From: Verrucomicrobiota bacterium
GTDB taxonomy: Bacteria > Verrucomicrobiota > Verrucomicrobiia > Limisphaerales > JAEYXS01
Assembly (NCBI GenBank): GCA_023431185.1
Contig: JAEYXS010000085.1
Location: 8,867-72,866 of the forward strand
DNA length: 64,000 bases
Direction: 5' to 3'
In this document: piece by piece, positions 1 to 10,300 of the stretch
Numbering within the stretch: the stretch's first letter is position 1
Layout of the letters: each line of letters begins with the position of its first letter
Notes under the pieces: generated by a model
What the model saw: only the letters and a program-made list of their open reading frames with translations
Databases searched by the model: none
Told to the model about the DNA's origin: nothing
Program-made: the position numbers and the translations under genes

Positions 1-867
1 CATGGTTTTCTGGTCGCCCATCTCGTATTCGTGATGCTGACAGATCGGGCCGCTATAATTCGATTTCTTGAGGTTGTCGAAGAAGGCCTTGCTGACTAGG
101 CCATCTCCCAAGGGAGCCCAGTCCACTTTCGTACCCTTGGCATCCTTCTTCCAGTTGAAATCCTTCACGAACACAGCGGTGTAGAATGGCTCCATCAACT
201 TCGCTTCGATGGGCCAGGAGAGGCCGCCTTCGATCGTTGCATGACCGATGTCGAAGCACATGCCGATGTGTTTTGGGTTCAGGTCGCGGACGATGCTGAA
301 GATGTCCCAGATGGGTGCGCCCACGTAATCTCGGCCGGAGTGGTTCTGATATCCCGCCTGCAAACCCAGTGCCTGGCAGGCGTCGGCGATGTCTTTCAGT
401 TGCGGCGCGATCTCCTTCAACTGGTCGGCGGGAGCCTTGTCCTTGGCATATTTCCAGTAGCCTAGCCGGATGCGTTTGATGCCCAGCTTCGAGGCCGTGC
501 GCAGAATCGTTTCCGTATACGGTTGGCTGACGGACGTAATATTGGTGGTCAGCAGATAGACATCCAGCTTCCGCTGGCGCATCACCTCGGTGAACTTGGG
601 CAACTCATCGGCGGCCTTTTCGGGTTCGATCTGGCCTTTGGTCCGCACGGGGCATTCGATGCCGTCCCACCCCACCTCGGCCACGAAATCCGCCGTCTGC
701 TGGGCGCTCAATTGTTGGAACGGTTTTGAGAACGCGATCAGCGGATACTTGCTCTTCGCCGATACTTGGGCGTTGGCAAGGCCGGCCCCGGCGCTGAGCG
801 CGGTGGCGGTCATGGCGGTCTGGAACAAAAACTCACGACGAGAAAGCGATTTTTGCGGGCGGAACAT
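1..867 (-). CDS. Tat-exported sugar phosphate isomerase/epimerase-like TIM barrel protein (3' end cut by window edge)
   Basis: The frame is open for 289 codons from the ATG at 867 to the window edge, so the C-terminus is missing. The N-terminus has a twin-arginine motif (SRREFLFQ, about residues 8-15) followed by an Ala-rich hydrophobic stretch, so the protein is probably exported folded by Tat. The body fits the xylose-isomerase-like TIM-barrel family (AP endonuclease 2 superfamily): it has the strand motif GWDGIEC near residue 70, a GYQNHSGRDY segment and the metal-site-like MCFDIGHAT. Such secreted proteins are common in PVC bacteria and are presumed to act on sugars, but the substrate is unknown. 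It is transcribed divergently from the phosphatase gene that starts at 974. Confidence 0.85.
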   Translation of the reverse strand, partial: MFRPQKSLSRREFLFQTAMTATALSAGAGLANAQVSAKSKYPLIAFSKPFQQLSAQQTADFVAEVGWDGIECPVRTKGQIEPEKAADELPKFTEVMRQRKLDVYLLTTNITSVSQPYTETILRTASKLGIKRIRLGYWKYAKDKAPADQLKEIAPQLKDIADACQALGLQAGYQNHSGRDYVGAPIWDIFSIVRDLNPKHIGMCFDIGHATIEGGLSWPIEAKLMEPFYTAVFVKDFNWKKDAKGTKVDWAPLGDGLVSKAFFDNLKKSNYSGPICQHHEYEMGDQKTM

Positions 868-973
868 GGAGGTAAGTTTGACGAGGTATGGCAGAAATTC
901 AACTCTGGTTTATGTGAAGGGTTTCCCTCAAGGTTTTTCTGGCACTACCTGCATGTCCTTATTAACCTCAGCC

Positions 974-1447
974 ATGCGCCTTTACTTCCTCAGACACGCT
1001 GATTCTCCGCCCGGAGCGGATGATGCGGTCAGGCCGCTATCCAAACTGGGCCAGCGCCAGGCCAAGGTCTTGGCTGACATGCTGGCCAATGCTGGAATTG
1101 TGTTTGATGCCGCTTACAGCAGTCCTCTGGTGCGGGCGCGGGAGACGGCGGAGATCATCCTGCCGGTCACCAATAACAACAAGCGCATCATCTTGGAATT
1201 GACCGATGCGCTGCTGAATGAGGAGAAGAATTTTACGGGCTGGCTAAAAAAGATTCCTGATGGAAAGAACATCCTGCTGGTCGGGCATAATCCCTCCATC
1301 TCCGATCACATTGTGCGTCTCCTCAAGTGGCATGCGGGCGATTCCTTTGAGATGTCCAAGGGGATGCTTGCCTGTCTGCGAACGGATGACCGGGAGATAT
1401 ATTCTCTCAAACTCGTCATCGGCCCCAAGATGTTGGGTGTGAAATGA
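974..1447 (+). CDS. SixA-like histidine phosphatase
   Basis: This 157-residue protein of the histidine phosphatase (phosphoglycerate mutase-like) superfamily has the length of SixA. The phospho-accepting motif is LRHAD (R7, H8), the second catalytic His is in GHNPSIS (H105), and SSPLVRARETAE carries the conserved Arg. The DDAVRPLSKLGQRQA segment matches the SixA subgroup, which dephosphorylates phosphohistidine on HPt domains or PTS proteins. The reading frame stays open upstream to 590, but the ATG at 974 begins exactly at the conserved beta strand. SixA is the best family fit; the actual phosphoprotein target is unknown. Confidence 0.85.
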   Translation: MRLYFLRHADSPPGADDAVRPLSKLGQRQAKVLADMLANAGIVFDAAYSSPLVRARETAEIILPVTNNNKRIILELTDALLNEEKNFTGWLKKIPDGKNILLVGHNPSISDHIVRLLKWHAGDSFEMSKGMLACLRTDDREIYSLKLVIGPKMLGVK

Positions 1448-1498
1448 CCCGCTCCGCAGCCGCCGAGATAACGAGGCGGAGCTGACTTTCTTTTTTGG

Positions 1499-1831
1499 AT
1501 GAGCAACAACAACTCCAAATACATCCTGCCCGTCTGTGCCATCGTGGCCAGTTTGTTTGGTGTTTCCATTATCCGCTATTCATTGGGGCTTTACTTGGAA
1601 GCATTAGGCAAACTGACGGAGCTGTTTCCGCCTAGCGTGCAGTTTGTCTGGCGTGTCCATGACTATCGCTGGCTGATCTTGATCTTGGGAACAGCAGGCT
1701 TCATAGCGCTTTGTTGGCGCGCGAAAACGGAAGCTGAATCCAATCTGGTCAGCGGCCTTTATATGCTGGGCTGGTTCGCCCTTTGTTTTCTGGTGCAGTT
1801 TTGCCTCGTTTACGGTTTGAACCAGCGCTGA
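1499..1831 (+). CDS. small membrane protein of unknown function
   Basis: This 110-residue protein has three likely membrane segments (about residues 9-28, 57-75 and 84-106) separated by short polar loops. I do not recognise a family. It lies between the SixA-like gene and prmC on the same strand, 51 bases after the former and 45 bases before the latter, so it may share their transcript. No catalytic motif is visible. Codon use resembles the neighbours. Confidence 0.6.
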   Translation: MSNNNSKYILPVCAIVASLFGVSIIRYSLGLYLEALGKLTELFPPSVQFVWRVHDYRWLILILGTAGFIALCWRAKTEAESNLVSGLYMLGWFALCFLVQFCLVYGLNQR

Positions 1832-1876
1832 TCGGATTTTCCTTTGCTTGCCCCGCCAGATTCCTAGGCTCTCGCC

Positions 1877-2737
1877 GTGACCGTTCTGGAAGTGATACAA
1901 CGCAGCACCGATTTTTTGCAGCGCAAGCAGGTGGATTCTTCCCGTTTGCAGGCGGAACTCTTGCTGGCGCATGTGCTGAAAATGCCCCGGCTCAAGCTGT
2001 ATCTGAATTTCGAGCGCGCCTTGAAGCCGGATGAAGAGCAAACCATGCGGGAACTGGTCCAGCGTCGGGGCAAGCGTGAACCGCTCCAACATCTGGTAGG
2101 CACCGTGAACTTCTGCGGCTACGAACTGGAAGTGAACCGGGATGTGCTCATCCCCCGTCCGGAGACTGAGCATTTGGCGGAACTATCGTGGACTTACCTT
2201 AATGGCTTGCCGGAAGGTGAACTGCGCGCCTTGGACCTCGGCACAGGATCGGGCTGCCTGCCTATCGCCATCGCTGTTAAGTGTCCAAAGGTGACTTTGG
2301 ACACGGTAGATATCTCGGCGGCAGCCTCTGCGGTTGCCAAACGGAATGCAGAAAAGCATCAGGTGACTGCGCGGGTGCATTTTCTGGAGGGAGACCTGTT
2401 CGAGCCGGTGAAAGCAGGGCAGAAGTATCATCTCATCGTCAGCAATCCGCCATATATCGAGGCGGCGGAGATCGAGACGCTGGAGCCGGAAGTGAAGGAT
2501 TTTGATCCACGTCTGGCTTTGGACGGGGGGGCTGATGGTTTGGAGTTTTACCGGCGGCTGGCGGCAGAGGGTAAGGCGTGGCTGGCGTCCGGTGGTCGCT
2601 TGATGGCTGAGTTCGGGGAAGGACAGGGACCGGCCATCCAAAAGATTTTTGAAGACAACGGATGGACGGTTCATGCTTTGGAGAAAGATTTAAGCGGTCG
2701 GGAACGCTTCGTGATTGCCAGTCTGCGAAGCGCGTGA
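1877..2737 (+). CDS. prmC: peptide chain release factor N5-glutamine methyltransferase
   Basis: PrmC methylates the Gln of the GGQ motif in release factors RF1 and RF2 using S-adenosylmethionine. The 286-residue length is normal. An N-terminal helical domain (1-75) is followed by the PrmC-specific LIPRPETEHL (91-100), SAM motif I LDLGTGSG (119-126) and the catalytic NPPY (190-193). The start is a GTG at 1877; I chose it because MTVLEVIQ aligns with the family N-terminus and there is no nearby in-frame ATG. murA follows 58 bases downstream on the same strand. Confidence 0.95.
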   Translation: MTVLEVIQRSTDFLQRKQVDSSRLQAELLLAHVLKMPRLKLYLNFERALKPDEEQTMRELVQRRGKREPLQHLVGTVNFCGYELEVNRDVLIPRPETEHLAELSWTYLNGLPEGELRALDLGTGSGCLPIAIAVKCPKVTLDTVDISAAASAVAKRNAEKHQVTARVHFLEGDLFEPVKAGQKYHLIVSNPPYIEAAEIETLEPEVKDFDPRLALDGGADGLEFYRRLAAEGKAWLASGGRLMAEFGEGQGPAIQKIFEDNGWTVHALEKDLSGRERFVIASLRSA

Positions 2738-2795
2738 AAAAGTCGCGCGTCGTAGATTTTCCGGCACAAACTTTTTTCGGTTCGATTTTGATTAT

Positions 2796-4055
2796 ATGGA
2801 CAGTCTTTTGATCAAAGGCGGCATCCCGCTGCACGGGGATGTGCAGATCAGCGGAGCCAAGAACGCCGTGCTTCCCCTCATGGCCGCCACTCTTCTCACG
2901 GCCGAACAATGCATCATCCGCCGCGTCCCCGACCTGAGCGACGTGAAGTTCATGGGCCAGATTCTTACCTCGCTCGGGGCGAAAGTGGAGATCGAGGGCG
3001 ATGTGGTGAAGATACAGGCGAACAAGATCAAGGGCACGGGTGATTATGACCTGATCCGCAAGATGCGCGGTTCCATCTGCATCTTGGGCCCGCTGCTGGC
3101 CCGCTTGAAGAAGGCCACGGTGTCGTTGCCCGGCGGTTGCGTCATCGGTGCGCGGCCGGTGGATTTGCATTTGAAAGGCTTGGAGGCCCTGAGCGCGAAG
3201 ATCACAGTGGAGCACGGGTATGTCATCGCCAAGGCGCCGAAGCTGATCGGTCGCGAGATGTTTCTGGGCGGTCGCTCGGGTCCCACGGTGCTGGGCACCG
3301 CGAATATCATGATGGCGGCGACGCTGGCGGAAGGCGTGACCATCATCGACAGTGCGGCGTGCGAACCGGAAGTCGTCGATCTGGCGAACTTCCTGAACGC
3401 CATGGGTGCCAAGATCACTGGCGCAGGCAGCCCGACCATCACGATCACGGGTGTGAAAGAGCTGCATGGTGCGGAACACGAAGTCATCCCGGACCGCATC
3501 GAGGCGGCCACTTATGCGATCGCGGCGGCGGCGACGAATGGTGAGGTGACCTTGCACGGTGCGCGGGCGGATCACATGCACGCCATCTTGGACAAGCTGC
3601 GGGAAGCAGGTGTGAAAGTGGAGCGGAGTGGTCCACGCATCACCATCAAGCGCGGGGGCAAGCTCAAGCCGGTGGACATCGTTACCCAGCCTTACGCCGG
3701 GTTCCCGACGGATGCACAGGCGCAGATGATGGTGCTCATGGCGTTGACGCCCGGCATCAGCATCATCACGGAGCGTATCTTTGAAGCCCGCTTCATGCAT
3801 GTCAGCGAGTTGCTGCGTCTGGGGGCGGACATCGCCATCGAGGGGCCAAGTGCCATCGTTAAGGGTGGCAAGCCCCTGAGCGGTGCGGAAGTCATGGCGA
3901 GTGATCTGCGTGCCTCGGCGGCCCTGGTCATTGGCGGCATGGCGGCGAAGGGTTCCACCCAGGTGAACCGCATCTACCATCTGGACCGCGGCTACGAGAA
4001 GATTGATGAGAAGCTGAAGAAGCTGGGGGCCAGAGTATCACGGGTGAAAGAGTAG
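2796..4055 (+). CDS. murA: UDP-N-acetylglucosamine 1-carboxyvinyltransferase
   Basis: MurA transfers enolpyruvate from PEP to UDP-GlcNAc, the first committed step of peptidoglycan synthesis, in the cytoplasm. With the ATG at 2796 the product is 419 residues, the standard length. The catalytic Cys is at position 115 in LPGGCVIGARPVDLH, so a fosfomycin-sensitive enzyme is expected (an Asp at this site gives resistance). The substrate-binding SGAKNA motif lies at 19-24. The frame extends upstream to 2715 inside prmC, but that extension has no family counterpart. Confidence 0.97.
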   Translation: MDSLLIKGGIPLHGDVQISGAKNAVLPLMAATLLTAEQCIIRRVPDLSDVKFMGQILTSLGAKVEIEGDVVKIQANKIKGTGDYDLIRKMRGSICILGPLLARLKKATVSLPGGCVIGARPVDLHLKGLEALSAKITVEHGYVIAKAPKLIGREMFLGGRSGPTVLGTANIMMAATLAEGVTIIDSAACEPEVVDLANFLNAMGAKITGAGSPTITITGVKELHGAEHEVIPDRIEAATYAIAAAATNGEVTLHGARADHMHAILDKLREAGVKVERSGPRITIKRGGKLKPVDIVTQPYAGFPTDAQAQMMVLMALTPGISIITERIFEARFMHVSELLRLGADIAIEGPSAIVKGGKPLSGAEVMASDLRASAALVIGGMAAKGSTQVNRIYHLDRGYEKIDEKLKKLGARVSRVKE

Positions 4056-4067
4056 GGGAAACTCCGG

Positions 4068-4157
4068 GCTCAAAGCTCAAAATTAGTCTTGGGCGGATCG
4101 GGAGATTTTTCATGGGAGATTCTTTTGAGTTTTGAGCTTGGGATTGGGAGTTTTGAT
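4068..4157. repeat. imperfect inverted repeat followed by heptanucleotide repeats, downstream of murA
   Basis: GCTCAAAGCTCAAAA (4068-4082) pairs with TTTTGAGTTTTGAGC (4123-4137) with one mismatch. The right arm continues as seven-base units: TTTTGAG, TTTTGAG, CTTGGGA, TTGGGAG, TTTTGAT (4123-4157). Similar heptad stretches occur near 4753-4796, 23989, 26525 and 30205. It could serve as a murA terminator, although there is no clean T tract. Confidence 0.55.
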
Positions 4158-4236
4158 CCGGCATTTATTTCTGCTGGCTCTTGGCCCCGGCAGGCATTAG
4201 GTTGTCGCGGATTCCAAATATTAGCTGAGGTGCCGT

Positions 4237-4737
4237 ATGGACATTAATTTTGCCTGCCCGAACTGCAACGTGTTGCTGACCGCGGACGACTCGATGGTCG
4301 GTGACGAGATCCAGTGTCCGCAATGCAGCCTGACCTTCAATGTGCCGGAAGGCACCCCGGCGCCTCCGCCTCCGGCTATCGACCCGACGGAAGAGATCCT
4401 GGCGGCGACTGCCACGCCCGAGCTCAAACCGCGCCAACGCATCAACCTGACGCTGCCCTCCAGCGCCCCCGGTTCGAGCGCGCTTATCGAGAAGGCGAAT
4501 AAACCGCTCGAAGTGGCGGCCAAGCTGGGCATTTCCTTCGTCGTGCGGACCATTCGCCGTTCTGAATGCATCGTGAACGGCAAAGACCGCTTCGATGATA
4601 TGGTGGCCGAAGTCTTGAGCGGCGTGGGCGAGGGCAATCTCCACTCCATCTCCCCCATCAGCTATTCCTATGTGGATAAAGCCTCCCAGATGGCGCTGAT
4701 GGACTACGGCGTGATGATCATCTACAAGAAGCAGTAA
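4237..4737 (+). CDS. zinc-ribbon protein of unknown function
   Basis: This 166-residue protein begins with a four-Cys zinc ribbon (C7, C10, C27, C30; CPNC and CPQC knuckles) of the MJ0042-like type often seen at the N-terminus of PVC-group proteins. A Pro-rich linker (about 37-47) is followed by a domain of about 100 residues with no motif I recognise. There is no signal peptide or membrane segment, so it is probably cytoplasmic. A hairpin with a T tract follows the stop, which suggests a single-gene unit. The function is unknown; zinc binding is inferred from the Cys pattern. Confidence 0.75.
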   Translation: MDINFACPNCNVLLTADDSMVGDEIQCPQCSLTFNVPEGTPAPPPPAIDPTEEILAATATPELKPRQRINLTLPSSAPGSSALIEKANKPLEVAAKLGISFVVRTIRRSECIVNGKDRFDDMVAEVLSGVGEGNLHSISPISYSYVDKASQMALMDYGVMIIYKKQ

Positions 4738-4778
4738 CTCAGCGGGCCGGAGAAGCTCCAAAAGAAACTTCCAATCTC

Positions 4779-4815
4779 AAGCTCCAACTTCGCTCCAGCG
4801 GGTGGGAGCTTTTTC
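4779..4815 (+). terminator. rho-independent terminator of the zinc-ribbon gene
   Basis: AAGCTCC (4779-4785) pairs with GGAGCTT (4805-4811), and the stem runs straight into a TTTTCTTT tract on the + strand. It lies about 40 bases after the stop codon at 4737. Confidence 0.6.
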
Positions 4816-5142
4816 TTTGGTCGTCTGGAATTTTGAGAAGTGATAATCCCCCCTCCGTCGACATTCTACCACCCGGAGGCCGCCAGTTCGATTGGATCAT
4901 CTCCTGAATCCTGTGCTGAGTGAAAGTGTATTTCCGACCGGCTTTATCAAACCGCCGAAGGGAGAGCGGACAAGGGAAGGGATGGCCTTTTTTGGTCCGG
5001 CGGGTGTGGATTCTGATGATTGCACTTTGTCAGGTAATGACGGAAACTCGTCCGCGTTCGGCTGACGTTCGTCTGGATTGAGCGTTTGCCGCTGCTGGCT
5101 GTCAATCGAGACGGTCAGGGCGACGCAACAATCCGCTAACAG
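4816..5142. other. intergenic spacer before lepB, no gene recognised
   Basis: About 330 bases without a supported coding region. No strong ribosome binding site or promoter stands out ahead of the lepB ATG. The only open frame across it is antisense and continues through lepB as its shadow. Confidence 0.5.
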
Positions 5143-5667
5143 ATGCAAACTGAGACCAAACCGGAACCAACCGTAGAAGGATGGGCCCGCCTGGTGGTGG
5201 GCAAGCATCCGAAGAAAACGCTTTCGCGCATCGCGGTGACAGTCATCACCTGCGCCGTGGTGTTTGGCTTTTTGGCCCGGCCCATCCAAGTGGTGGGAAT
5301 CAGCATGTTCCCGACCTACAAGCAAGGACAGTTTAACTTTATCAATCGCGTATCCTATTGGTTTTCTGAGCCGCAACGCTTCGATGTGGTGGCAGTGGAT
5401 GAGCGTCAAAACGGTATCCGCGCGGTGCTGCTCAAACGGATCATCGGCCTGCCCGGGGAGAAAGTGGTCATCAATGACGGCATCGTGGAGGTGAACGGCC
5501 AGCCACTGGATGAGCCGTATGTGCGGGCAAGATTTCCTTGGAAGGAAGATTACAAGTTGGGGCCGGGCGAATATCTGGTCATCGGGGATAACCGGGCCAT
5601 GATCCAGGACAACCATACGCACGGAGTCCGGGCGCGCGAACTGATCATGGGTAAGGTGCTGTATTGA
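5143..5667 (+). CDS. lepB: signal peptidase I
   Basis: Signal peptidase I cleaves signal peptides of exported proteins at the outer face of the inner membrane by a Ser/Lys dyad. This 174-residue form is short, with one membrane anchor (about 28-48). The nucleophile Ser54 is in GISMFPTY, the general base Lys98 is in LLKRIIGLPGE, and the C-terminal GDNR motif is present. The residues after GDNR read AMIQDNHTHG, unlike the usual NSxDSR pattern, so box E is partly degenerate. Many proteins encoded in this window are exported and would be substrates. The sulfatase gene converges on it with 6 bases between stops. Confidence 0.92.
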   Translation: MQTETKPEPTVEGWARLVVGKHPKKTLSRIAVTVITCAVVFGFLARPIQVVGISMFPTYKQGQFNFINRVSYWFSEPQRFDVVAVDERQNGIRAVLLKRIIGLPGEKVVINDGIVEVNGQPLDEPYVRARFPWKEDYKLGPGEYLVIGDNRAMIQDNHTHGVRARELIMGKVLY

Positions 5668-5673
5668 GCCGGT

Positions 5674-7065
5674 TCAATAATCGCGGAATGGGCCGCGCGG
5701 TTCGGCATCATCCATCTGTTTCTTCCAATTCGCGAATTTGGCTTTCATCATTGCGGCCACATCCGGTTTCTCCGCGCTCAGGTCTTTTTTCTCGCTGAGG
5801 TCGGTGGATAAATCATACAGCCCTTTGCCTTTGGCGGATTCCACCCACTTCCAGTTGCCGACGCGGGCGGCACGATCACTACGGCGCTCCCAATACATCT
5901 CGGTGCGGGGTGATTTCTCCTTACCTTGCAGCACGGGCAGGAGATTAAAACCGTCGAGGATGACATCTTTCGGCTGTTTGGCCCCGGCGATGGCGGAGAA
6001 GGTGGGGAAAAGTTCAAGGCCGGTGAGAAATTCATCCGTGACTTTTCCAGCCGGGAGCTGTCCGGGCCAACGGGCGAGGAACGGCACGCGCAAGCCGCCT
6101 TCCCACATGGTGGATTTCGCGCCTTTCAGGGGCGCGTTGCCGCCATTGCCGCTGCCACCGTTGTCTGACATGAAGACCACCAGCGTATTTTTCTCGAGGC
6201 CATGCTTTTTCAAGGCGTCGAGCAGTTCGCCGATGGCGGCGTCCATGCAGGTGACGGCGGCGTAGTAGGAAGTGAGTCTTTCTTTGGGGTCCATCTGGGG
6301 ATACTTGGCGATGTATTCGGCCGGTGCCTGCACCCCGGGCTTGTCCAGATTGGAAGCACCGTGCGGAGCGTTGAAAGCGACGTAGAGGAAGAAGGGTTGC
6401 GCGTGGTTCTCGTTGATGAAACGGAGCGATTCGCGTTTGAAGACGTCGGTGGCGTAGGTGCCCTTGTCCGCCTCCGTACGATTGTTGTCACGGAACATGG
6501 ACGGCGCGCCATAACGCTCGTGCGTGTAGTAATCGATGCCATTGTTGCCGATGCCGTAAAAGAAATCGAACCCGCGCTGGAGCGGTAGGTAGCGTTTGGC
6601 CTGGCCCATGTCCCACTTGCCCACCACGCCCGTGCGATAGCCAGCGGTCTTGAGCACGTTGCCGAGGGTGATCTCTTTCGGGTCCAGCCCCAGAGTCATC
6701 TCCGGGGAGACGAGGTATTCGTCCCACTTGTACTTGTGCCCGTAATTGACAAGGTCATTGCGCACCATGTCGTAGAGTCCGTTGCGTTGCGGATAGCGGC
6801 CGGTGAGCACGCTACCGCGGGAAGGTGTGCAAGCGGGCCAAGTGACGTAGAAACTCGTGGCACGTACGCCTTCGCGGGCGAGGCGATCCAAGTTCGGCGT
6901 GAGAATGGGCTTGGTGCCGATGATGCCGAGGTCGGGATAACCCTGATCGTCCGAGATGATGAACAGGATGTTGGGTGGCCGTTCAGCAGCGGTCAAGGCG
7001 GGGGAATTGCCAGCCAGGGTCAACAGCAAGAGGAGGCCAAGCCAGAGTGTGCGTGAGCAGACCAT
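5674..7065 (-). CDS. secreted Cys-type sulfatase
   Basis: Type I sulfatases hydrolyse sulfate esters using a formylglycine made from Cys or Ser. With the ATG at 7065 the protein is 463 residues and starts with a Sec signal peptide (hydrophobic core about 7-20, then an Ala-rich cleavage region near 25-27). The metal-binding ISDDQG is at 37-42, and the modification motif CTPSR starts at C79, followed by GSVLTGRYP. GKWDMGQ and FMSDNGG are also present. An upstream ATG at 7149 would add 28 residues before the signal peptide and is less likely. An anaerobic or FGE-type maturase is required elsewhere. The substrate is unknown, possibly a sulfated polysaccharide. Confidence 0.93.
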   Translation of the reverse strand: MVCSRTLWLGLLLLLTLAGNSPALTAAERPPNILFIISDDQGYPDLGIIGTKPILTPNLDRLAREGVRATSFYVTWPACTPSRGSVLTGRYPQRNGLYDMVRNDLVNYGHKYKWDEYLVSPEMTLGLDPKEITLGNVLKTAGYRTGVVGKWDMGQAKRYLPLQRGFDFFYGIGNNGIDYYTHERYGAPSMFRDNNRTEADKGTYATDVFKRESLRFINENHAQPFFLYVAFNAPHGASNLDKPGVQAPAEYIAKYPQMDPKERLTSYYAAVTCMDAAIGELLDALKKHGLEKNTLVVFMSDNGGSGNGGNAPLKGAKSTMWEGGLRVPFLARWPGQLPAGKVTDEFLTGLELFPTFSAIAGAKQPKDVILDGFNLLPVLQGKEKSPRTEMYWERRSDRAARVGNWKWVESAKGKGLYDLSTDLSEKKDLSAEKPDVAAMMKAKFANWKKQMDDAEPRGPFRDY

Positions 7066-7335
7066 GGAGAGTATAAAAGCACAGGTGATGGATTGCGGGA
7101 AGGGAAAGGTGAAAGTGACTGATATTGAGGCTTGGGGAAAACACCCCATTGGTCGGTGAAACGATTCGACATACTCTGACCGCTTAAGTCCAATAGTTGA
7201 TGGCGAGGTGTATAAAAACAGTGCAGGAACTGCTTGGAATGTGACGGATGCCCTATCAAAAAACGTGCCTGCCTAGGAATTGGCCGGACTTTGCAAAAAT
7301 TGGCCTAGAAGGTGCTGAATTTTAAATTTACAGGA

Positions 7336-10300
7336 ATGAGAACACTTACCTTGCTACCATGTGTCGCGCTGTTGCTGGCAGCGGGAGTTTCTGCTTTGCA
7401 AGCAGTTCCGACGGCCAATCCAGATACGGGAGCCACTCCCGCGAACCAGCTTTTGACCGTCGGCAGCCCTGGTGTTCTGGCAAATGACTCTGGCACTGGA
7501 ATCTTGACCGTTAACGGTAACGCTCCTCAGCAGAGTTATTCTTTTGCGGGTTTTACCTTCGATCAGTTGAGCACGCCGAATGTTTATACATCCTTGGCCG
7601 CAGGCACATACAGTGGGGCTACCGTGACGCATCTGCCGATTGCTGTCACGGGTGAGATCACTGGGTTTCCGAGCAGTACGGTGGGCTTTGATTCCTCATT
7701 GTCAATTGGCCGCCAGTTTGCCGTCACCACCGGGGTGCGTGCATTGAATCTGCCGAATGGAAACAACGGCACGACCCGACGCAGCGGTTTTGAGCTGTCG
7801 TGGAACAATGGTTTGATCCTTACGAACGATACGGGGAATGACTTTGTGGTCTATGAATCCGGTTCCAATGCCACCACGCCTGAAGGCTTCATGGTGCAGG
7901 TCCATGACCGGATCAACAACGTGTGGAGCGTCTGGGTTTACCAGCCAGCCACGGCTGTGGCGACCACTTCCGGCGCGGAAACAGCCTTTGCCATGCTGTT
8001 TGACCTCAGCGGATTCGGCATCGCGGCCAATGGTGAGGTGGATGGCATCCGCGTGGTTAACCTGACCGATGAGGACCGTATGGTGGATGCCAGCGGTGTG
8101 GGAGTGGTGATTCCTGAGGACAACGGGGCTACGAGCGCGTTTTTGCCAGACCCGGGCTCCTTGGCCTCTTTCGAGACTTACGGTGCCAGCACGCTGGACC
8201 CTGACCCGATCTATGTCGGTATCTTGCGCCCATTGACGCCCGGTACGCCGGCGTTTGACGCGAACAGCGCTTTGGGAGCGCCCGTCAATGTGAACCCGGA
8301 CGGCAGTTATACCTATGATCCGAGGAGTGTGCTTGCTTTGCGGCAACTGGCCGTCGGAGCCACGACGGATGATACTTTCAGCTATACGGTGGAGGATGAC
8401 GACGGTTTTGATACCGGCACGGTGACCATTACTGTGACCGGGGTGAACGAAGATCCAGTCGGCGTGAATGATGCGTATGCCGCCAGCGAGGACTCGGTCC
8501 TGTCGGTGTCCACCGCGACGGGCGTGCTGGTGAACGATACGGACGTGGATACCGGTGCGGTTCTCTCGGTAACGGCCTTCGACGCCTTCAGCGTGCAGGG
8601 TGCGGTGGTTGCGGTGGCAACAGATGGCAGTTTCACTTACGATCCAACAGCGGTTCCGGCCATTCAGGCGCTCGCGGTGGGGCAAACGCTGGTGGATACG
8701 TTCACGTATACTGTTTCCGATGCCGAGGGTGGCAGTGACACGGCGATCACGGTGACCATCACGGTGAGCGGCCGCAACAACCCGCCCATGGCTGTGGCGG
8801 ACACCGGTTTTGCCACGACCTCGGACATGGTGCTCAATGTGCCCGCTCCCGGTGTCTTGGCCAATGACACGGACACGGATGCCGGTGACGTCTTGCGGGT
8901 GGAAGGTCCGGGGCAGCAGCTTTACACCTTTGCCACGGTCACTTTTGATCAAGCTGGCACACCGACCGACCTCACCCTCTTGGCACCCGGCACTTATGAT
9001 GGAGCGGTGATCGATGCAGAGCCGGCGGACCTGACGAATGCCCGTAGCGGTTTTCCGGATGATGCCACGAATTTCAAAGGTGAGTATTCCTTGGGCCGCC
9101 TCTTTGAATCTTCCGCCGGAACCACTGTGCGCGGGGTGAATCTCCCCTTGGGTGATGTGGGAACGGCGTTCCGCAGTGGCGTCCAATTGGCATGGGAAAA
9201 CGGGCTGAGCCTGACGAATTTGGCCGGGGATGATTTCGTGATCTATGAAACCGGCAGTGAAAATGCACCTGAGGGGTATATGGTGCAGGTCCGGGGCACA
9301 GACTCAGGAATTTGGAGCCGCTGGGTGTATGTCTCCGCCTCGCAAGTGGCACCTTATGGAGTCGCCGGTGAATTCCTCTTCGCCACGCTTTTCAATCTCG
9401 ATGACTTTGGTGTTTCGGCGAATGACCGGATTGATGCCTTCCGCATCGCGAACCTGATCGCGACGGACCGGATCGAGGACGGTACCAGTTTTGTGCTGCC
9501 GGGGGACAATGATGCCACGAGCACCACCTTGCCGGCCCCTGGGCCGCTGGCCAGCTTCCCCAGCTACGGAGCCAGCACATTTGATCCAGATCCGGTTTAC
9601 CTTGGTGTCCTGCACCAGTTGGTGCCGACCAGCCCGGCCTTCGATGCGCTGAGCGCCATGGGAGCGACGGTGGTGGTGAATGCTGACGGCAGTTTCAGCT
9701 ATGACCCGACCACCTCTGCCACACTTACCGTCCTAGCCAATGGGGTGATGGTGGATGATACTTTTGATTACACGGTGACGGATGGCTTTGGCGGTTTCTC
9801 TACCGCCACGGTAACGGTGACGGTCACCGGTGTGAACGCGCCGCCGACGGCGAGCATCACCTTCCCGGCGGATGGTTCCACCTTCATCGCCCCGGCAAGC
9901 TTCACCATGACGGCGACAGCGACGGATGTGGATGGAACCATTACCCAGGTGGAGTTCCGCGAAACCATCTCCAACACCTCCCTGGGCACAGACCCGACGA
10001 GTCCGTATTCGGTGGATTTGGCAAATCTGGCGGCGGGGACATACACGTTTGTGGCTATCGCGACGGATGATGATGGCATCACGGGCACCTCGGCGCCCAT
10101 CACCATCACGGTGCTGGCGAACCCGCCGCTCGGTGCCGTGAGCGCCGTGAGTGCGAGCGGGGCGTTCTTCATCCAATCCGGCCTGATGAGCCAGACGGTG
10201 ACGGTGAACAATCCCTCACCCATCCCGATCCAGGCGGTGCGGTTGACCCTGCAGGGGCTCGCGCCGGGCATTGTGGTTTACAACGCCACGGGCACGAACG

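Noticed and set aside
2439..3980. Open frame of 513 codons on the - strand
   Set aside because: Antisense to prmC and murA, both certain genes.
7702..9186. Open frame of 494 codons on the - strand
   Set aside because: Antisense to the cadherin-like gene, with no signal or motif.
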